Positions 19,108 through 28,660 of a stretch of 48,874 nt of DNA are shown here, one piece after another. Each line of letters begins with the position of its first letter. Position 1 is the first letter of the stretch. The stretch covers positions 1 to 48,874 of the forward strand of contig SVQH01000022.1 in assembly GCA_015065425.1 (NCBI GenBank), written 5' to 3'. The notes under the pieces are model-generated. The model searched no databases and was not told the DNA's origin. It saw only the letters and a list, made by a program, of their open reading frames with translations. A program made the position numbers and the translations under genes. This DNA is from Oscillospiraceae bacterium. Its GTDB lineage: Bacteria; Bacillota; Clostridia; Oscillospirales; Acutalibacteraceae.

Positions 19108-20463
19108 TCAGTTTTTCTCTTTTACTTCTCTTATAATGTTGTTTACTGTATTTCTGAATGTTTGGTCTTTTTCTAAAGCACTTTCAATTCTTTTTATTGA
19201 ATGCAAAACTGTGGAATGGTCTTTTCCGAAGAAAGTACCAACTTCTTTAAGAGTAATTCCGGTAACCGTTTTAATCACATACATGCAGATATTTCTTGCC
19301 TGTGAAATATTTGAAGACCTGTTTGCAGATTTAATATCATCTATACTTACGCCGTATGTATTTGATACAGCCGAAAAAATGTTGTTTATAACAACAGAAA
19401 CGGGAAGAGAATCTGAAGTGACGTCCTTTACTATGTCCTGAACCTGTTCAAAAGTAGGCATAACACCGTATACTTTTCTCAGAGCCTCTATTTTTTTAAC
19501 TGTTCCTTCAAGCTGACGGATATTGTTTTTTATTTTATTTGCTATAAAATCAATGGTACTTTCACTGAGAGTTATACCGAGAGATTTAGATTTTCTCTTG
19601 ATTATAGCTTTTCTTGTCTCCATATCTGGCGGCTTGATATCAGCAATAACACCCATTTCAAAACGGGTTCTGAGTCTTTCATCAAGTATTGCCATTTCTT
19701 TGGGCGGTACATCCGATGTGAGAATTATCTGTTTTCCTGCCTGCTCAAGTGCGTTGAAGGTATGGAAAAATTCTTCCTGCGTCATATCACCTTTCTGAAT
19801 GACCTGAATATCGTCCACAAGAAGTGCATCAACATTTCTGTATTTATTGTGAAATACATAAGTATTTTTCTTACCGACACATTCAATAAGCTCATTAAGA
19901 AAGCTTTCACCTGTTGTATATACTATGATATCGTTGGGATTTTTTCTTTTAAGTTCATTATAAATAGCAAAGAGAAGATGAGTTTTTCCAAGTCCCGAGT
20001 TTCCGTATATAAGAAGAGGATTGTACTGATTTCCGGGACTCTCGGCAACACCCTTTGCAACCGTGTAGGCAAAAAGATTTGATTTACCTACTACGAAATT
20101 ATCAAATGTAAAAGAAGTCGAACTTTTCTTAGCATTCTCTGCAGGCTCTTCTTCATTTTCTTCCTTGATTTCTTCTTTTTTAACCGGCTGTACATCATTG
20201 TTTTTTTCTCCGAAGGCCTGATCAACAATTACATCAATCTCAACTTCAAAGCCGATTATTTCCTTAAAATTTCTTTTTATCATCTCGGCAAATTTTGAAA
20301 GTATTATAGTCTTTCTGAAATCTGCGTTAACAATAAATACCGCAGTATCGTTTTCAAGTTTGTAAAATTCCAGTGGAGATAACCACATATTATACATTAC
20401 ATCTGAAACTTCCTGCTTGCATAAAGCGAGGACCTCTTTCCAAATGTCGTTTAATGTATCCAT
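19108..20463 (-). CDS. dnaA: Chromosomal replication initiator protein DnaA
   Basis: DnaA binds origin boxes and melts oriC. Domain I (MDTLNDIWKEVLALCKQEVS) is followed by an acidic linker near residues 95-113, the AAA+ domain with Walker A GNSGLGKTH (about 154-162) and Walker B ALLVDDIQ, and domain IV with the DNA-contacting GKDHSTVLHSIKRIE near residue 420. At 451 residues it is normal. A GGAGG-like site (GCGGAGG) lies before the ATG at 20463. It points leftward, in the same direction as dnaN to gyrA, and is divergent from hom. rpmH, which usually lies upstream of dnaA, is missing. Confidence 0.98.
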   Translation of the reverse strand: MDTLNDIWKEVLALCKQEVSDVMYNMWLSPLEFYKLENDTAVFIVNADFRKTIILSKFAEMIKRNFKEIIGFEVEIDVIVDQAFGEKNNDVQPVKKEEIKEENEEEPAENAKKSSTSFTFDNFVVGKSNLFAYTVAKGVAESPGNQYNPLLIYGNSGLGKTHLLFAIYNELKRKNPNDIIVYTTGESFLNELIECVGKKNTYVFHNKYRNVDALLVDDIQVIQKGDMTQEEFFHTFNALEQAGKQIILTSDVPPKEMAILDERLRTRFEMGVIADIKPPDMETRKAIIKRKSKSLGITLSESTIDFIANKIKNNIRQLEGTVKKIEALRKVYGVMPTFEQVQDIVKDVTSDSLPVSVVINNIFSAVSNTYGVSIDDIKSANRSSNISQARNICMYVIKTVTGITLKEVGTFFGKDHSTVLHSIKRIESALEKDQTFRNTVNNIIREVKEKN

Positions 20464-20523
20464 TTTAACCTCCGCAATGTTATTTTTTTATAAATATTAT
20501 AACTTTCCTTATACTTAAAGTAT

Positions 20524-20552
20524 ATAATAACATAGTTAAATAAAATATTCAA
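20524..20552 (-). promoter_or_regulatory. dnaA: Promoter of dnaA
   Basis: On the minus strand TTGAAT (20552-20547) and TATTAT (20529-20524) are 17 bp apart, leaving a leader of about 55 nt. No DnaA box lies in this 200-bp gap, so autoregulation would have to act from elsewhere. Confidence 0.6.
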
Positions 20553-20603
20553 TAAAAATTTTTTTATTATTTATATATATAGTAATTGGAATTAAAAAAA
20601 ATC

Positions 20604-20632
20604 TTTACATTTGATAATTATTGTTGTAAAAT
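20604..20632 (+). promoter_or_regulatory. Promoter of the homoserine dehydrogenase gene
   Basis: TTTACA (20604-20609) and TAAAAT (20627-20632) are 17 bp apart, about 30 bp before the ATG at 20664, which has a TAGGAG ribosome site. Confidence 0.6.
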
Positions 20633-20663
20633 AATATAAATATTTTCCGTTAGGAGTGTTTCT

Positions 20664-21893
20664 ATGAAAATTGCCGTTATGGGTTGCGGTATCGTAGGAA
20701 CGGGTGTTGTGGAGATAACAGACAATAAACCCGATCTTATGAAGAACAGTGCAGGTGAACCCATTGAAGTTAAGTATATACTTGATATAAGAGATTTTAC
20801 GGGTACACCTTACGAATCAAGAGTGATAAAAGATATAGATATAATTCTCAATGACAGTGAAATAGAAACTGTTGTTGAAACTATGGGTGGCATTGAACCT
20901 GCTTTTACATTCTGTAAAAAATGTCTTGAAAAAGGAAAAAATGTCGTAACATCAAATAAAGCTCTCGTTGCAGCAAAAGCAGAAGAGCTTTTCAGTGCTG
21001 CAAGAGAGAATAATGCTGCTTTTATGTTTGAGGCAGCTGTATGCGGAGGTATTCCCGTTATCAGAACCATGTTTTCTTCTCTTTCAGCTAATAATATAAC
21101 TTCATTTGCAGGTATTCTCAACGGTACTACCAACTTTATACTCACAAAAATGATAAATGAAAAAATGTCATTCGATCAGGCACTGAAAATTGCTCAGGAA
21201 AAGGGATATGCCGAAAAAGACCCCACTGCTGATGTAGAAGGTCTTGATGCCGGAAGAAAAACCTGTATACTTGCTTCCATAGCTTACGGGACTCATGTAT
21301 ATCCCGAAGAGATACACACTGAGGGAATAAGAAAAATAACTCTTGAGGATGCAGCTTATGCCGCTTCAAAGGGATATAAAATAAAATTACTCGGAAAGGC
21401 AGATAAGCTTAAAAACGGCAAAATAAGTGCTATTGTGTGTCCTTTCTTCGTAGAGGGTAATTCATTAATTTCCGGCGTAAACGGTGTTTATAACGCAATT
21501 TCAATAACAGGAGACAGTATAGGAGATGTTCTTCTCTACGGACAGGGTGCAGGAAGAGAAGCGACCGCCAGTGCCGTAGTCGGTGATGTTATGGAATGTG
21601 CGAGACTTAAAAAGAATGAAAAGCACTATTATTGGGCTGAGCATCAGGAAGACATCATTGAAGATTATGAGCTTTATGAAAATGCTCTTTATATCAGAGG
21701 CTATGCGAAAAATGCTTCTGAAAGCATAATCAACATAAGAGAATCCTTCGGTGGTGTTGAAGTTCTTAAAAGAGAAGATGCACCTGAAAACGAAATTGCA
21801 TTCATAACGGGAAAAGCAAAAGAAAAAGAACTCAGGGACATTCTTTCAGAGCTTACGGATTTTGCTCCCGCATCAATAATCAGAATATTATAA
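20664..21893 (+). CDS. hom: Homoserine dehydrogenase
   Basis: It reduces aspartate semialdehyde to homoserine with NAD(P)H in threonine and methionine synthesis. The N-terminal nucleotide-binding motif MGCGIVGTGVVE is followed by VVETMGG, TSNKALVA and the substrate domain signature AAVCGGIPVIRTMF, GILNGTTNFIL, YAEKDPTADVEGLDAGRK and YGQGAGREATASAVVGD. The last 70 residues look like an ACT regulatory domain (LYIRGYAKNASESIINIRESFGGVEVLKRED), which in this family senses threonine. At 409 residues it has the usual length of the ACT-containing form. It stands alone, divergent from dnaA, and ends at a clear terminator. Confidence 0.95.
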   Translation: MKIAVMGCGIVGTGVVEITDNKPDLMKNSAGEPIEVKYILDIRDFTGTPYESRVIKDIDIILNDSEIETVVETMGGIEPAFTFCKKCLEKGKNVVTSNKALVAAKAEELFSAARENNAAFMFEAAVCGGIPVIRTMFSSLSANNITSFAGILNGTTNFILTKMINEKMSFDQALKIAQEKGYAEKDPTADVEGLDAGRKTCILASIAYGTHVYPEEIHTEGIRKITLEDAAYAASKGYKIKLLGKADKLKNGKISAIVCPFFVEGNSLISGVNGVYNAISITGDSIGDVLLYGQGAGREATASAVVGDVMECARLKKNEKHYYWAEHQEDIIEDYELYENALYIRGYAKNASESIINIRESFGGVEVLKREDAPENEIAFITGKAKEKELRDILSELTDFAPASIIRIL

Positions 21894-21930
21894 TAAATAT
21901 ATACCGTAAAAAAGTTTTATAAAAATCTAA

Positions 21931-21972
21931 GGTCTCAAGCCTACTGAAAAGTAAGTTTGAGACCATTTTTTT
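21931..21972 (+). terminator. Terminator of hom
   Basis: GGTCTCAAGCCTACT pairs, with one mismatch and one wobble, with AGTAAGTTTGAGACC across a GAAA tetraloop and is followed by ATTTTTTT. It also lies between hom and the convergent helicase-loader gene. Confidence 0.85.
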
Positions 21973-22005
21973 AATAAATTTAACAATAAATCATTATATA
22001 TTGTG

Positions 22006-22992
22006 TTAATTATAAAGTCTTTGCTGTCTTATATCTTTACCCATGAAGTAAAGATGTGCATATTCCCCTATAATGCGAGAGGATATTCTCTTTGAATATT
22101 CATTTTCGATTTCGGCAAGATCCATGTTTGTGCTTATTATCGTGGGAAGTCCGGTATTTATTCTTGTATTTATTATGTTATACAAAGCAGCCTTTGTGAA
22201 CTGTGTTGAAAACTCTGCACCGAGATCATCTATTACAAGAAGGTCGCATTCGAGTACCATTGCTTCAAAAGCACCGTGTGTATCGTTTTTACCGAATCTC
22301 TCTTTCTGAAGCTCATTGAATATATTCTGTGCGGAATTGTAAAGCACGTTATATCCTTTTGAAATAACTTCACCTGCAATGGCAAGAGAAAGATGAGTTT
22401 TTCCGAGTCCCGTTTCACCCTGCATAAAAACAGAGCATGAATATCTGTCAAAATTTTCTGCATATTCCTTGCAGTATTCAAGTATCTGCGACATCATTTT
22501 TTTTGGTGATATATCAGAGCCTGACGGAATTTCATCTGAATAATAATCAAGTCTGAAATCTTCAAAACGTGAAAACTTAAGGGGAGAATTTTTTCCTGCC
22601 TCTTCAAATGCCAGAGTTTTGAGAAGCTCAATATGGCATGAACACAGTTTTGAATCAACAAAACCTGTGTCTTCGCACAGAGGACAGAAATATTTTATTT
22701 CAAGATGGTCTTTCTGAAGTCCGTGTTTTTCGAGAAGCTTTGTTATATTTTCCTGAGCAGAGAGATTTTTCATTTTCTGAAGCTGAAGGAATTCTTTTGC
22801 TTTCTGAGGCTCCATATCTATAGCTTTTACTGCATCCCTTACCGAAGTTATCATATCGTTTTTAAGGGATGAATATTCAGGTTCCATACTTTCAAAAAGA
22901 GTAAGCTTAACGGAATGCTTTTTTTCCGAATCAAGCTTTCTTTTATTTATTATCTCCATAGCTCTTTCATAAATTTCTTTTGTATAAGGCAT
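22006..22992 (-). CDS. dnaI: Replicative helicase loader (DnaC/DnaI type)
   Basis: This 328-residue AAA+ protein delivers the DnaB-type helicase to the origin. The N-terminal part contains a cysteine cluster CPLCEDTGFVDSKLCSCH (about residues 103-120), the zinc-binding module of DnaI. The ATPase domain has Walker A GETGLGKTHLSLAIA, Walker B LLVIDDLGAE, sensor I STNMD and the arginine-containing KRISSRIIG. It lies 13 bp behind a DnaD-type gene, so the two primosome genes form a unit about 2 kb from dnaA. The start has GAGGTAAAATT upstream. I cannot exclude a generic IstB/DnaC-like role, but the zinc motif and neighbour favour DnaI. Confidence 0.9.
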   Translation of the reverse strand: MPYTKEIYERAMEIINKRKLDSEKKHSVKLTLFESMEPEYSSLKNDMITSVRDAVKAIDMEPQKAKEFLQLQKMKNLSAQENITKLLEKHGLQKDHLEIKYFCPLCEDTGFVDSKLCSCHIELLKTLAFEEAGKNSPLKFSRFEDFRLDYYSDEIPSGSDISPKKMMSQILEYCKEYAENFDRYSCSVFMQGETGLGKTHLSLAIAGEVISKGYNVLYNSAQNIFNELQKERFGKNDTHGAFEAMVLECDLLVIDDLGAEFSTQFTKAALYNIINTRINTGLPTIISTNMDLAEIENEYSKRISSRIIGEYAHLYFMGKDIRQQRLYN

Positions 22993-23005
22993 AATTTTAC
23001 CTCAC

Positions 23006-24058
23006 TTATCTTTTTTCTCTTTTTACGGATTTCGGAACGGACATTCGTGCCCGTTTTTCAGCTTCATTTATATCATAAGAAGCTGTGGGATCGGGCTTTG
23101 TTTCGGTTTTTTCTTTTTTCTTTGAAACTCTTTCCAATGCCTTTTTTTCCTGTTCACGGACAAATTTTTCCTGGTCTTCAACAACCTTTTCAGGGGTATT
23201 TATCCCTTTTGTATGCCATGCACTGAGAACCTTGTGCATATATGAATAATTTGTTTTTTCCGTATGAGTTTTCATTTCTTCAAAAGCAAGAACGAGCATG
23301 GGAACGGAGAATTTCCATTCCTCTGTCCACTGTGAAAGATATTTTTCCTGAGATACCGTGGGATTTGAAGAAGGAATTCCGGCAGAAACACAAAATTGAG
23401 ACCAGACGAGATTTACTTTTTCAAGGTTTTTAAGCTCCTCATCTGCTGCAGTGATGGTGTCTATTTCTCTCTGACTCCAATCCACACCAATCTTATATAT
23501 GTAATTCATATTCGTTGATTTACCCTTTGTTCTTGCATATTCGCAAATTGAAAGGATAACTTCAACGGGAAGACCGTAATAATCGTGAAGGAGAATAAGA
23601 GAGCTCTGATCTCCGTTTCCTATTGTTCTTCCCAGTTTCATTTGTGCTTCATTGAGAAGAAATCTTATATCGGAAGATTCATTTATTCTTGTGCATATTT
23701 CATCATAAGTGAGCTTTGACGGATTGTTATGAGGTATCTTTTTTGTGTTTTCAGGTATTTTTACTTCATTTTCCGTGTTTTTAATGCTTTCCTCTTGTTT
23801 TTTTTCAAAAACTATCTCATCTTCACACAAAAGGACAAAGCCCTTATCTTTCCAGTAAGACAGAGCATCCTTTACTTCTTCTTTATTAACACCGGTACCT
23901 TCCGATACCATATCTTCATCAAAGACACTGCCTGATTTTGAAAAAGCATATATTATGACCTTAAGCTGAGAAGAGGAAGCAAGTTTCAGATGATTCTGTG
24001 CAATCTCAGAAGGAAGAACGGTAACGCCGGTATATTTTGAGGGGTTGATTTTATACAT
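23006..24058 (-). CDS. DnaD-family primosomal replication protein
   Basis: The 350-residue protein has an N-terminal winged-helix region (about residues 12-75, SSSQLKVIIYAFSKSGSVFDEDMVSEGTGVNKEEVKDALSYWKDKGFV), an acidic/lysine linker and two tandem DnaD-like domains (LNEAQMKLGRTIGNGDQSSLILLHDYYGLPVEVILSICEYA and NLVWSQFCVSAG...MLVLAFEEMKTHTEKTNYSYMHKVLSAW). DnaD proteins recruit the helicase loader during initiation and restart. The tail is charged and coiled-coil-like (residues 280-350). It is paired with dnaI 13 bp downstream. The start ATG has GAAGGA upstream. Both DnaD and Bacillus DnaB share this fold, so the exact orthologue is open. Confidence 0.88.
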   Translation of the reverse strand: MYKINPSKYTGVTVLPSEIAQNHLKLASSSQLKVIIYAFSKSGSVFDEDMVSEGTGVNKEEVKDALSYWKDKGFVLLCEDEIVFEKKQEESIKNTENEVKIPENTKKIPHNNPSKLTYDEICTRINESSDIRFLLNEAQMKLGRTIGNGDQSSLILLHDYYGLPVEVILSICEYARTKGKSTNMNYIYKIGVDWSQREIDTITAADEELKNLEKVNLVWSQFCVSAGIPSSNPTVSQEKYLSQWTEEWKFSVPMLVLAFEEMKTHTEKTNYSYMHKVLSAWHTKGINTPEKVVEDQEKFVREQEKKALERVSKKKEKTETKPDPTASYDINEAEKRARMSVPKSVKREKR

Positions 24059-24193
24059 ATTAAATCCTTCGGAAAATTATAATTTAAGGTCGGAATCCGG
24101 AGAAAAAGTGTCGGTCTTTCATGTATTAATAAATAAGGTTCAGAAAACCCGTGTTTCTCCGACTTCCTACCTCTTGTCTCTGATTTTATATTT

Positions 24194-25597
24194 TTATTTA
24201 CTGAAAAATGCAAGAAATGCTCTGTATGCCATATATACGTCTGTCTTTGAAACGACTTCAAAAGGAGCGTGCATTGAGAGAACGGGCACACCGAGGTCCA
24301 CTACATCAACATTGAGATGAGCTATATATTTTGCAACGGTTCCGCCGCCGCCTTCGTCAACCTTTCCAAGCTCTCCTGTCTGCCAGCAGATGCCCTCTGT
24401 GTCAAGAAGACTTCTAATTTCACCCATAAATTCTGCTGATGCGTCACTTGTACCGCCTTTACCTCTTGAGCCCGTATATTTTGTAATACATACACCGTTG
24501 TTGATAAAGCAGGTGTTTCTTCTTTCATATACTTCGGGGAAATTTGGGTCATAAGCTGCATTTACATCTGCAGAAAGACATTTTGAATTAGAAAGGACTT
24601 CCCTACCGTCAGTTCCGTAAATTTCTGCAAGGTCCCATATAAAATATTCAAGATATTTTGAATCAAGTCCCGTATTTCCTTCCGAACCGGTTTCTTCCTT
24701 GTCGGTAAGAACTGTAACTGAAGTATAATCGGGGTCTTCACAGTCAAGAATCGCCATAAGTGCAGGATAAGCACATACTCTGTCATCATGACCGTAAGCA
24801 CCTATAAGTGAACGGTCAAAGCCTATATCACAGGCTGAAAATGCGGGAACAGCTTCAAGCTCTGCACTTAAGAAATCTTCTTCAATAACGCCGTATTTTT
24901 CAAAGAGGATGTTCATTATATTGAGCTTTACGCTTTCTGCGGCTGAAGTATTATCAAAGGGACGGGAACCTATAAGAATGTTGAGAGTTTCACCCTTGAT
25001 GCCTTCTGCCATGGTGCTTCTCATCTGATTTGCGGCAAGGTGAGGAAGCAGGTCGGTAATTACAAACTTCGGTTCATCATCCTTGTCACCGATATTTACC
25101 CTTACTTTTTCTCCGTCTTTTTTAACTATTACACCGTGAAGTGCAAGAGGTATGGCTGTCCACTGATATTTTTTTATACCGCCGTAGTAATGGGTCTTGA
25201 AATATGCCATTTCAGACTCTTCATAAAGAGGATTGGGCTTCAGATCAAGTCGCGGAGCATCCACATGAGCTGCCGCAATTCTTACGCCTTCTCTGATATC
25301 TTTATGTCCTATTACGGCAAGGATGAGAGATTTTCCTCTGTTATTGACATATACCTTTGAACCTGTGGGATATCTTGTATTTTTGTTGAATTCGGTAAAA
25401 CCGCCTGCCTTTGCCAGAAGAAGTGCCTGTTCTACCGCTTCTCTTTCTGTTTTACTTGCATCAAGATAATTCATATATCCTTCTGCAAATGAATCAGCAT
25501 CATTAAGTCCGTTTTCACCGATAATGACAGCCGTGTGTTCTTTTTTCATAAAAAGCTTTTCTTTGAGAATGTCAGATTTCGATTTTTCTTCGCACAT
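24194..25597 (-). CDS. M18-family aminopeptidase
   Basis: This 467-residue metallopeptidase removes N-terminal residues from peptides in the cytoplasm as a large oligomer. M18 motifs are present: the zinc ligand region AAHVDAPRLDLKPNPLYE, the catalytic DKEETGSEGNTGLDS, CDIGFDRSLIGAYGHDDRVCAYPAL and the late SMHAPFEVVSKTDV with a histidine ligand. There is no signal peptide. The ATG at 25597 has GGAGG 8 bp upstream. It is the last gene of a tight string DUF951-prfA-threonylcarbamoyl-AMP synthase/CoaE-M18, with a 14-bp gap to the upstream gene. Confidence 0.93.
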   Translation of the reverse strand: MCEEKSKSDILKEKLFMKKEHTAVIIGENGLNDADSFAEGYMNYLDASKTEREAVEQALLLAKAGGFTEFNKNTRYPTGSKVYVNNRGKSLILAVIGHKDIREGVRIAAAHVDAPRLDLKPNPLYEESEMAYFKTHYYGGIKKYQWTAIPLALHGVIVKKDGEKVRVNIGDKDDEPKFVITDLLPHLAANQMRSTMAEGIKGETLNILIGSRPFDNTSAAESVKLNIMNILFEKYGVIEEDFLSAELEAVPAFSACDIGFDRSLIGAYGHDDRVCAYPALMAILDCEDPDYTSVTVLTDKEETGSEGNTGLDSKYLEYFIWDLAEIYGTDGREVLSNSKCLSADVNAAYDPNFPEVYERRNTCFINNGVCITKYTGSRGKGGTSDASAEFMGEIRSLLDTEGICWQTGELGKVDEGGGGTVAKYIAHLNVDVVDLGVPVLSMHAPFEVVSKTDVYMAYRAFLAFFSK

Positions 25598-25611
25598 GTT
25601 TTTTTCCTCCG

Positions 25612-27219
25612 TTATATTATTTTACTGATTTCTTCTTCAAGTTTGTACGGCGGATAATTATTTATTATAACATCTGCCGCTTCGGATGCCTTTTCTTCTT
25701 CGGTCTGCTTTGAGAATCTCAGAAGAATCTCTTCACGTGTTATACCGTCTCTTGCAAGAAGTCTTTCAATTCTGATGTTTTCAGGTGCATATACTTTTAC
25801 CGTCTTATTACATATTGAATAAAGCCCCGATGTAAAAAGAAGGGGTGCATCGATTATTACGCACTTTCCTTTATTTGTTTCCTCAAGTGCAGTTTTTTTA
25901 CATATTTCAACGATTTCGGGATGTGTTATACTGTCTATAAGCCTTTTGCTTTCAAAATCCCTGAAAGCTCTTGATGCAAGAAGTCTTCTGTTAAGCTCTC
26001 CGTCTTCATTTATTATATCATGACCGAAAGCATCGGCAAGCTTTCCGAGAACGGAACTTCCCTTTTTTGTTATCCCTTTTGCAATTTCGTCTGCATCTAT
26101 TATAACACAGCCTTTTTCTCTCATACGGGAGCATATTTCACTTTTTCCCGAACCGCTGCCGCCTGTAATACCTATTATTATACCTTCACGTGAAGATATA
26201 CTTGAAAAGCCTGCCGCCCTGTAAAGACGGTTGCAAATTCCCAGTCCCACACCTTCTTCCGAAGGAGAACGGACAAGTACTTTTTTTGCTCCCATACCGT
26301 CAAGCTCTCTCAGAGCGTCAAAAAGTCTTTTTGCCTGAGAAAAGGGGTCATTTTCCTTTCCGAAGGTAACACACGGAAGGGGAATATCCTTTTCCTCGCC
26401 TTCAAAGCACATTGCATGGTCTGTAAAGGAAGGGTATTTTTTTATAAATTCAACAAATTCATCCTTACTTCCCTTGAATACCGTAAGGTCAGCCGTAGGT
26501 GAATAATGTTTATATTTCATCCCGGGAGAAGCCGCTTCTTTTCCGTTTTCAAGGGGATTCAATACTGCAGAGTGTACGCTTACATTCCCGAGAACTTCCC
26601 TCAGCTGTTCGAGAGTAACTGCACCCGGTCTCAGAAGAACAGGCGGATTTTCAGCAAGGGTTATTACCGTTGACTCTATTCCTATATCGCAGTCTCCCCC
26701 GTCAACTATGGCAGGAAGCCTGCCGTTCATGTCGTCTTTTACATAAGTGACGGAGGTGGGGCTGGGAAAGCCCGATATATTTGCACTTGGTGCGGCAAGG
26801 GGTACACCTGCAGCATCTATTATGGCTTTTGCGGCAGGATGCGAGGGCATTCTCACGGCAACGGTGGAAAGACCTCCCGAAACCTTATCGGGTACACTGT
26901 CTTTTTTCGGCAGTATAACGGTAAGAGGTCCGGGCCAGTATTTTTCCATAAGTCTGAGTGCTTTTTCGGGGACTTCTTTTACAAGAGTGTATATCTGTTC
27001 AATGTCTGAAATGTGAACTATAAGAGGGTTATCTGATGGTCTTCCCTTTGCCTCAAATATTTTTGCAACAGCATTTTCATTGAAGCAGTCTGCGGCAATA
27101 CCGTAAACGGTTTCCGTGGGAATGGCAACAGCCTCACCGCTTTTCAGAAGAGCTGCAATTTCATCTATTTCTTTTTGCTGATTTTCAGCATCCGTTATTT
27201 TATAAAATTTAGTTTCCAT
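25612..27219 (-). CDS. Fusion of threonylcarbamoyl-AMP synthase (Sua5/TsaC) and dephospho-CoA kinase (CoaE)
   Basis: One continuous 535-codon frame joins two usually separate enzymes. Residues about 1-345 are a full Sua5-type protein: YrdC domain motifs IPTETVYGIAAD, KGRPSDNPLIVHI, KYWPGPLT, VAVRMPSHP and APSANISGFPSPT, then the Sua5 C-terminal domain ending GICNRLYRAAGF. It makes threonylcarbamoyl-AMP for the t6A37 tRNA modification. CoaE starts almost at once at about residue 350 with P-loop GITGGSGSGKS and continues through VIIDADEIAK, LNRRLLASRAF and DAPLLFTSGL to a normal C-terminus; it phosphorylates dephospho-CoA to CoA. No linker and no internal stop separate them. I chose the ATG at 27219, one base after the prfA stop (coupled translation); the longer upstream frame only overlaps prfA. 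Confidence 0.92.
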   Translation of the reverse strand: METKFYKITDAENQQKEIDEIAALLKSGEAVAIPTETVYGIAADCFNENAVAKIFEAKGRPSDNPLIVHISDIEQIYTLVKEVPEKALRLMEKYWPGPLTVILPKKDSVPDKVSGGLSTVAVRMPSHPAAKAIIDAAGVPLAAPSANISGFPSPTSVTYVKDDMNGRLPAIVDGGDCDIGIESTVITLAENPPVLLRPGAVTLEQLREVLGNVSVHSAVLNPLENGKEAASPGMKYKHYSPTADLTVFKGSKDEFVEFIKKYPSFTDHAMCFEGEEKDIPLPCVTFGKENDPFSQAKRLFDALRELDGMGAKKVLVRSPSEEGVGLGICNRLYRAAGFSSISSREGIIIGITGGSGSGKSEICSRMREKGCVIIDADEIAKGITKKGSSVLGKLADAFGHDIINEDGELNRRLLASRAFRDFESKRLIDSITHPEIVEICKKTALEETNKGKCVIIDAPLLFTSGLYSICNKTVKVYAPENIRIERLLARDGITREEILLRFSKQTEEEKASEAADVIINNYPPYKLEEEISKII

Positions 27220-27220
27220 T

Positions 27221-28300
27221 TCAATCTTCGTTTCCTGCGGCATTAAGTCTGTCAGCAGTGTCAGCCGTAATAAGGGCATCTATAAGCTCATCCAGAGCAC
27301 CGTTGACTATTGCCTCTATCTTATATAATGTAAGGCCTATTCTGTGGTCGGTTACTCTTCCCTGAGGAAAATTATAAGTTCTTATTCTTTCGCTTCTGTC
27401 ACCTGTTCCCACCTGAAGGCGTCTTTCACCTGCAATTTCACTTGCCTGCTTTTCAATTTCCATTTCCAGTATTCTTGAACGCAGTATTTTCATTGCCTTG
27501 TCTTTATTCTTATGCTGACTTCTTTCGTCCTGACATTCTACAACCGTTCCCGTGGGAAGGTGCGTGATTCTTATGGCAGACTCGGTTTTGTTGATGTGCT
27601 GTCCGCCTGCACCTGAGGAACGGAAGGTATCAATCTGTAAATCTGCGGGATTTATCTCCACATCCACTTCATCAGCTTCGGGTAAAACGGCAACCGTCAC
27701 GGTGGAGGTTTGTATTTTACCGTTGGATTCCGTAACGGGAATTCTCTGCACACGGTGTACTCCGCTTTCAAACTTGAAACGGGAATAAGCCCCCTCCCCT
27801 GTTATCATAAAGCTTACTTCCTTGAAGCCTCCCAGGTCTGTGGGATTCGAATACATAATCTCCGTTTTCCAGTTTTTTATCTGTGCGTACATTGAGTACA
27901 TTCTGTATAAAACAGCGGCAAAAAGGGCACTTTCCTCTCCGCCTGCAGAAGAGCGTATCTCAACTATTACATTTTTATCATCATTTTTATCTTTCGGAAG
28001 AAGAAGTATCTTCAGTTTCTCATAATTTTTTTCTGCTTCTTCCCTTGCGGTTTCATATTCTTCAAAAACAAGTTCCTTGAAATCCTTATCAAGTCCGCCC
28101 TCGTCAAGAAGCATTTTTGCTTCGTCACGGGCAGATATATTGCTTTTATATTCACGGAATTTTTCAACAATGGGAGTTATTGTCTTAAGCTCTTTGAGAA
28201 GTGCCGTACTTTTTTCAATGTCCGTCGCAATTTCGGGGGAGCAAAGAAGCTCGTTTACGGCAGAAAATCTTTCTTCAAGCCGATTCAGTTTATCTGTCAT
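27221..28300 (-). CDS. prfA: Peptide chain release factor 1
   Basis: RF1 ends translation at UAA and UAG. The 359-residue protein has the catalytic GGQ motif in [26 protein letters not shown] and the RF-1 signature ahead of it ([13 protein letters not shown]), plus the C-terminal [25 protein letters not shown] region. Its length fits RF1. It sits 27 bp behind the DUF951 gene and 1 bp before the Sua5-CoaE gene, so it belongs to a translation-linked operon. RF1 normally depends on PrmC methylation of the GGQ glutamine; no prmC is in this window. Confidence 0.96.
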   Translation of the reverse strand: MTDKLNRLEERFSAVNELLCSPEIATDIEKSTALLKELKTITPIVEKFREYKSNISARDEAKMLLDEGGLDKDFKELVFEEYETAREEAEKNYEKLKILLLPKDKNDDKNVIVEIRSSAGGEESALFAAVLYRMYSMYAQIKNWKTEIMYSNPTDLGGFKEVSFMITGEGAYSRFKFESGVHRVQRIPVTESNGKIQTSTVTVAVLPEADEVDVEINPADLQIDTFRSSGAGGQHINKTESAIRITHLPTGTVVECQDERSQHKNKDKAMKILRSRILEMEIEKQASEIAGERRLQVGTGDRSERIRTYNFPQGRVTDHRIGLTLYKIEAIVNGALDELIDALITADTADRLNAAGNED

Positions 28301-28327
28301 ATCAATGTCCTGCTATCTAATTTAATG

Positions 28328-28522
28328 TTATGCTTCGTTTTCTTCAGAGCGTATGACCTTTTTTATATTTTTTTCTGCTTTTACTCTCGGTACCATTACT
28401 TCTCTGCCGCAGGTGGAACAACGCAGTTTGAAATCCATACCGCTTCTGAGAACAAGAAAGCTCTTACCGCCGCAGGGATGCTGTTTTTTCATTTCAAGTA
28501 TATCATTTACTCTTATATCCAT
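28328..28522 (-). CDS. DUF951 family small protein
   Basis: The 64-residue protein MDIRVNDILEMKKQHPCGGKSFLVLRSGMDFKLRC.. belongs to DUF951 (YyzM-like), a small family found near the origin in Firmicutes. Cysteines at HPCGG and RCSTCGRE look like a zinc-ribbon-type cluster, suggesting nucleic-acid binding. I chose the ATG at 28522 with GGTGG about 7 bp upstream instead of one 11 codons earlier. It is the first gene of the prfA string and has its own promoter. Function is not established. Confidence 0.85.
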   Translation of the reverse strand: MDIRVNDILEMKKQHPCGGKSFLVLRSGMDFKLRCSTCGREVMVPRVKAEKNIKKVIRSEENEA

Positions 28523-28545
28523 AGTATGCCACCTACCCAAAATAC

Positions 28546-28574
28546 AATATATCATAAAAGGACGGATTTGTAAA
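28546..28574 (-). promoter_or_regulatory. Promoter of the DUF951-prfA-sua5/coaE-M18 operon
   Basis: On the minus strand TTTACA (28574-28569) and TATATT (28551-28546) are 17 bp apart, about 25 bp before the ATG at 28522. Confidence 0.6.
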
Positions 28575-28660
28575 TATCTGCAAATTGATTTGCTTTATCA
28601 TAATTCAGATATTATTCAAATATGATTATATTGATATTTAATTGAAAGGAAGAAATTAGT

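Noticed and set aside
24093-24172. CGGAGAAA/TTTCTCCG inverted repeat as terminator of the M18 gene
   Set aside because: The arms are about 50 nt apart and no T-run follows, so it is not a convincing terminator.
26180-26200. TTCACGTGAA core within the Sua5-CoaE gene as a second parS
   Set aside because: Only the central 10 of 16 positions match the consensus; a functional parS normally matches 14 or more.
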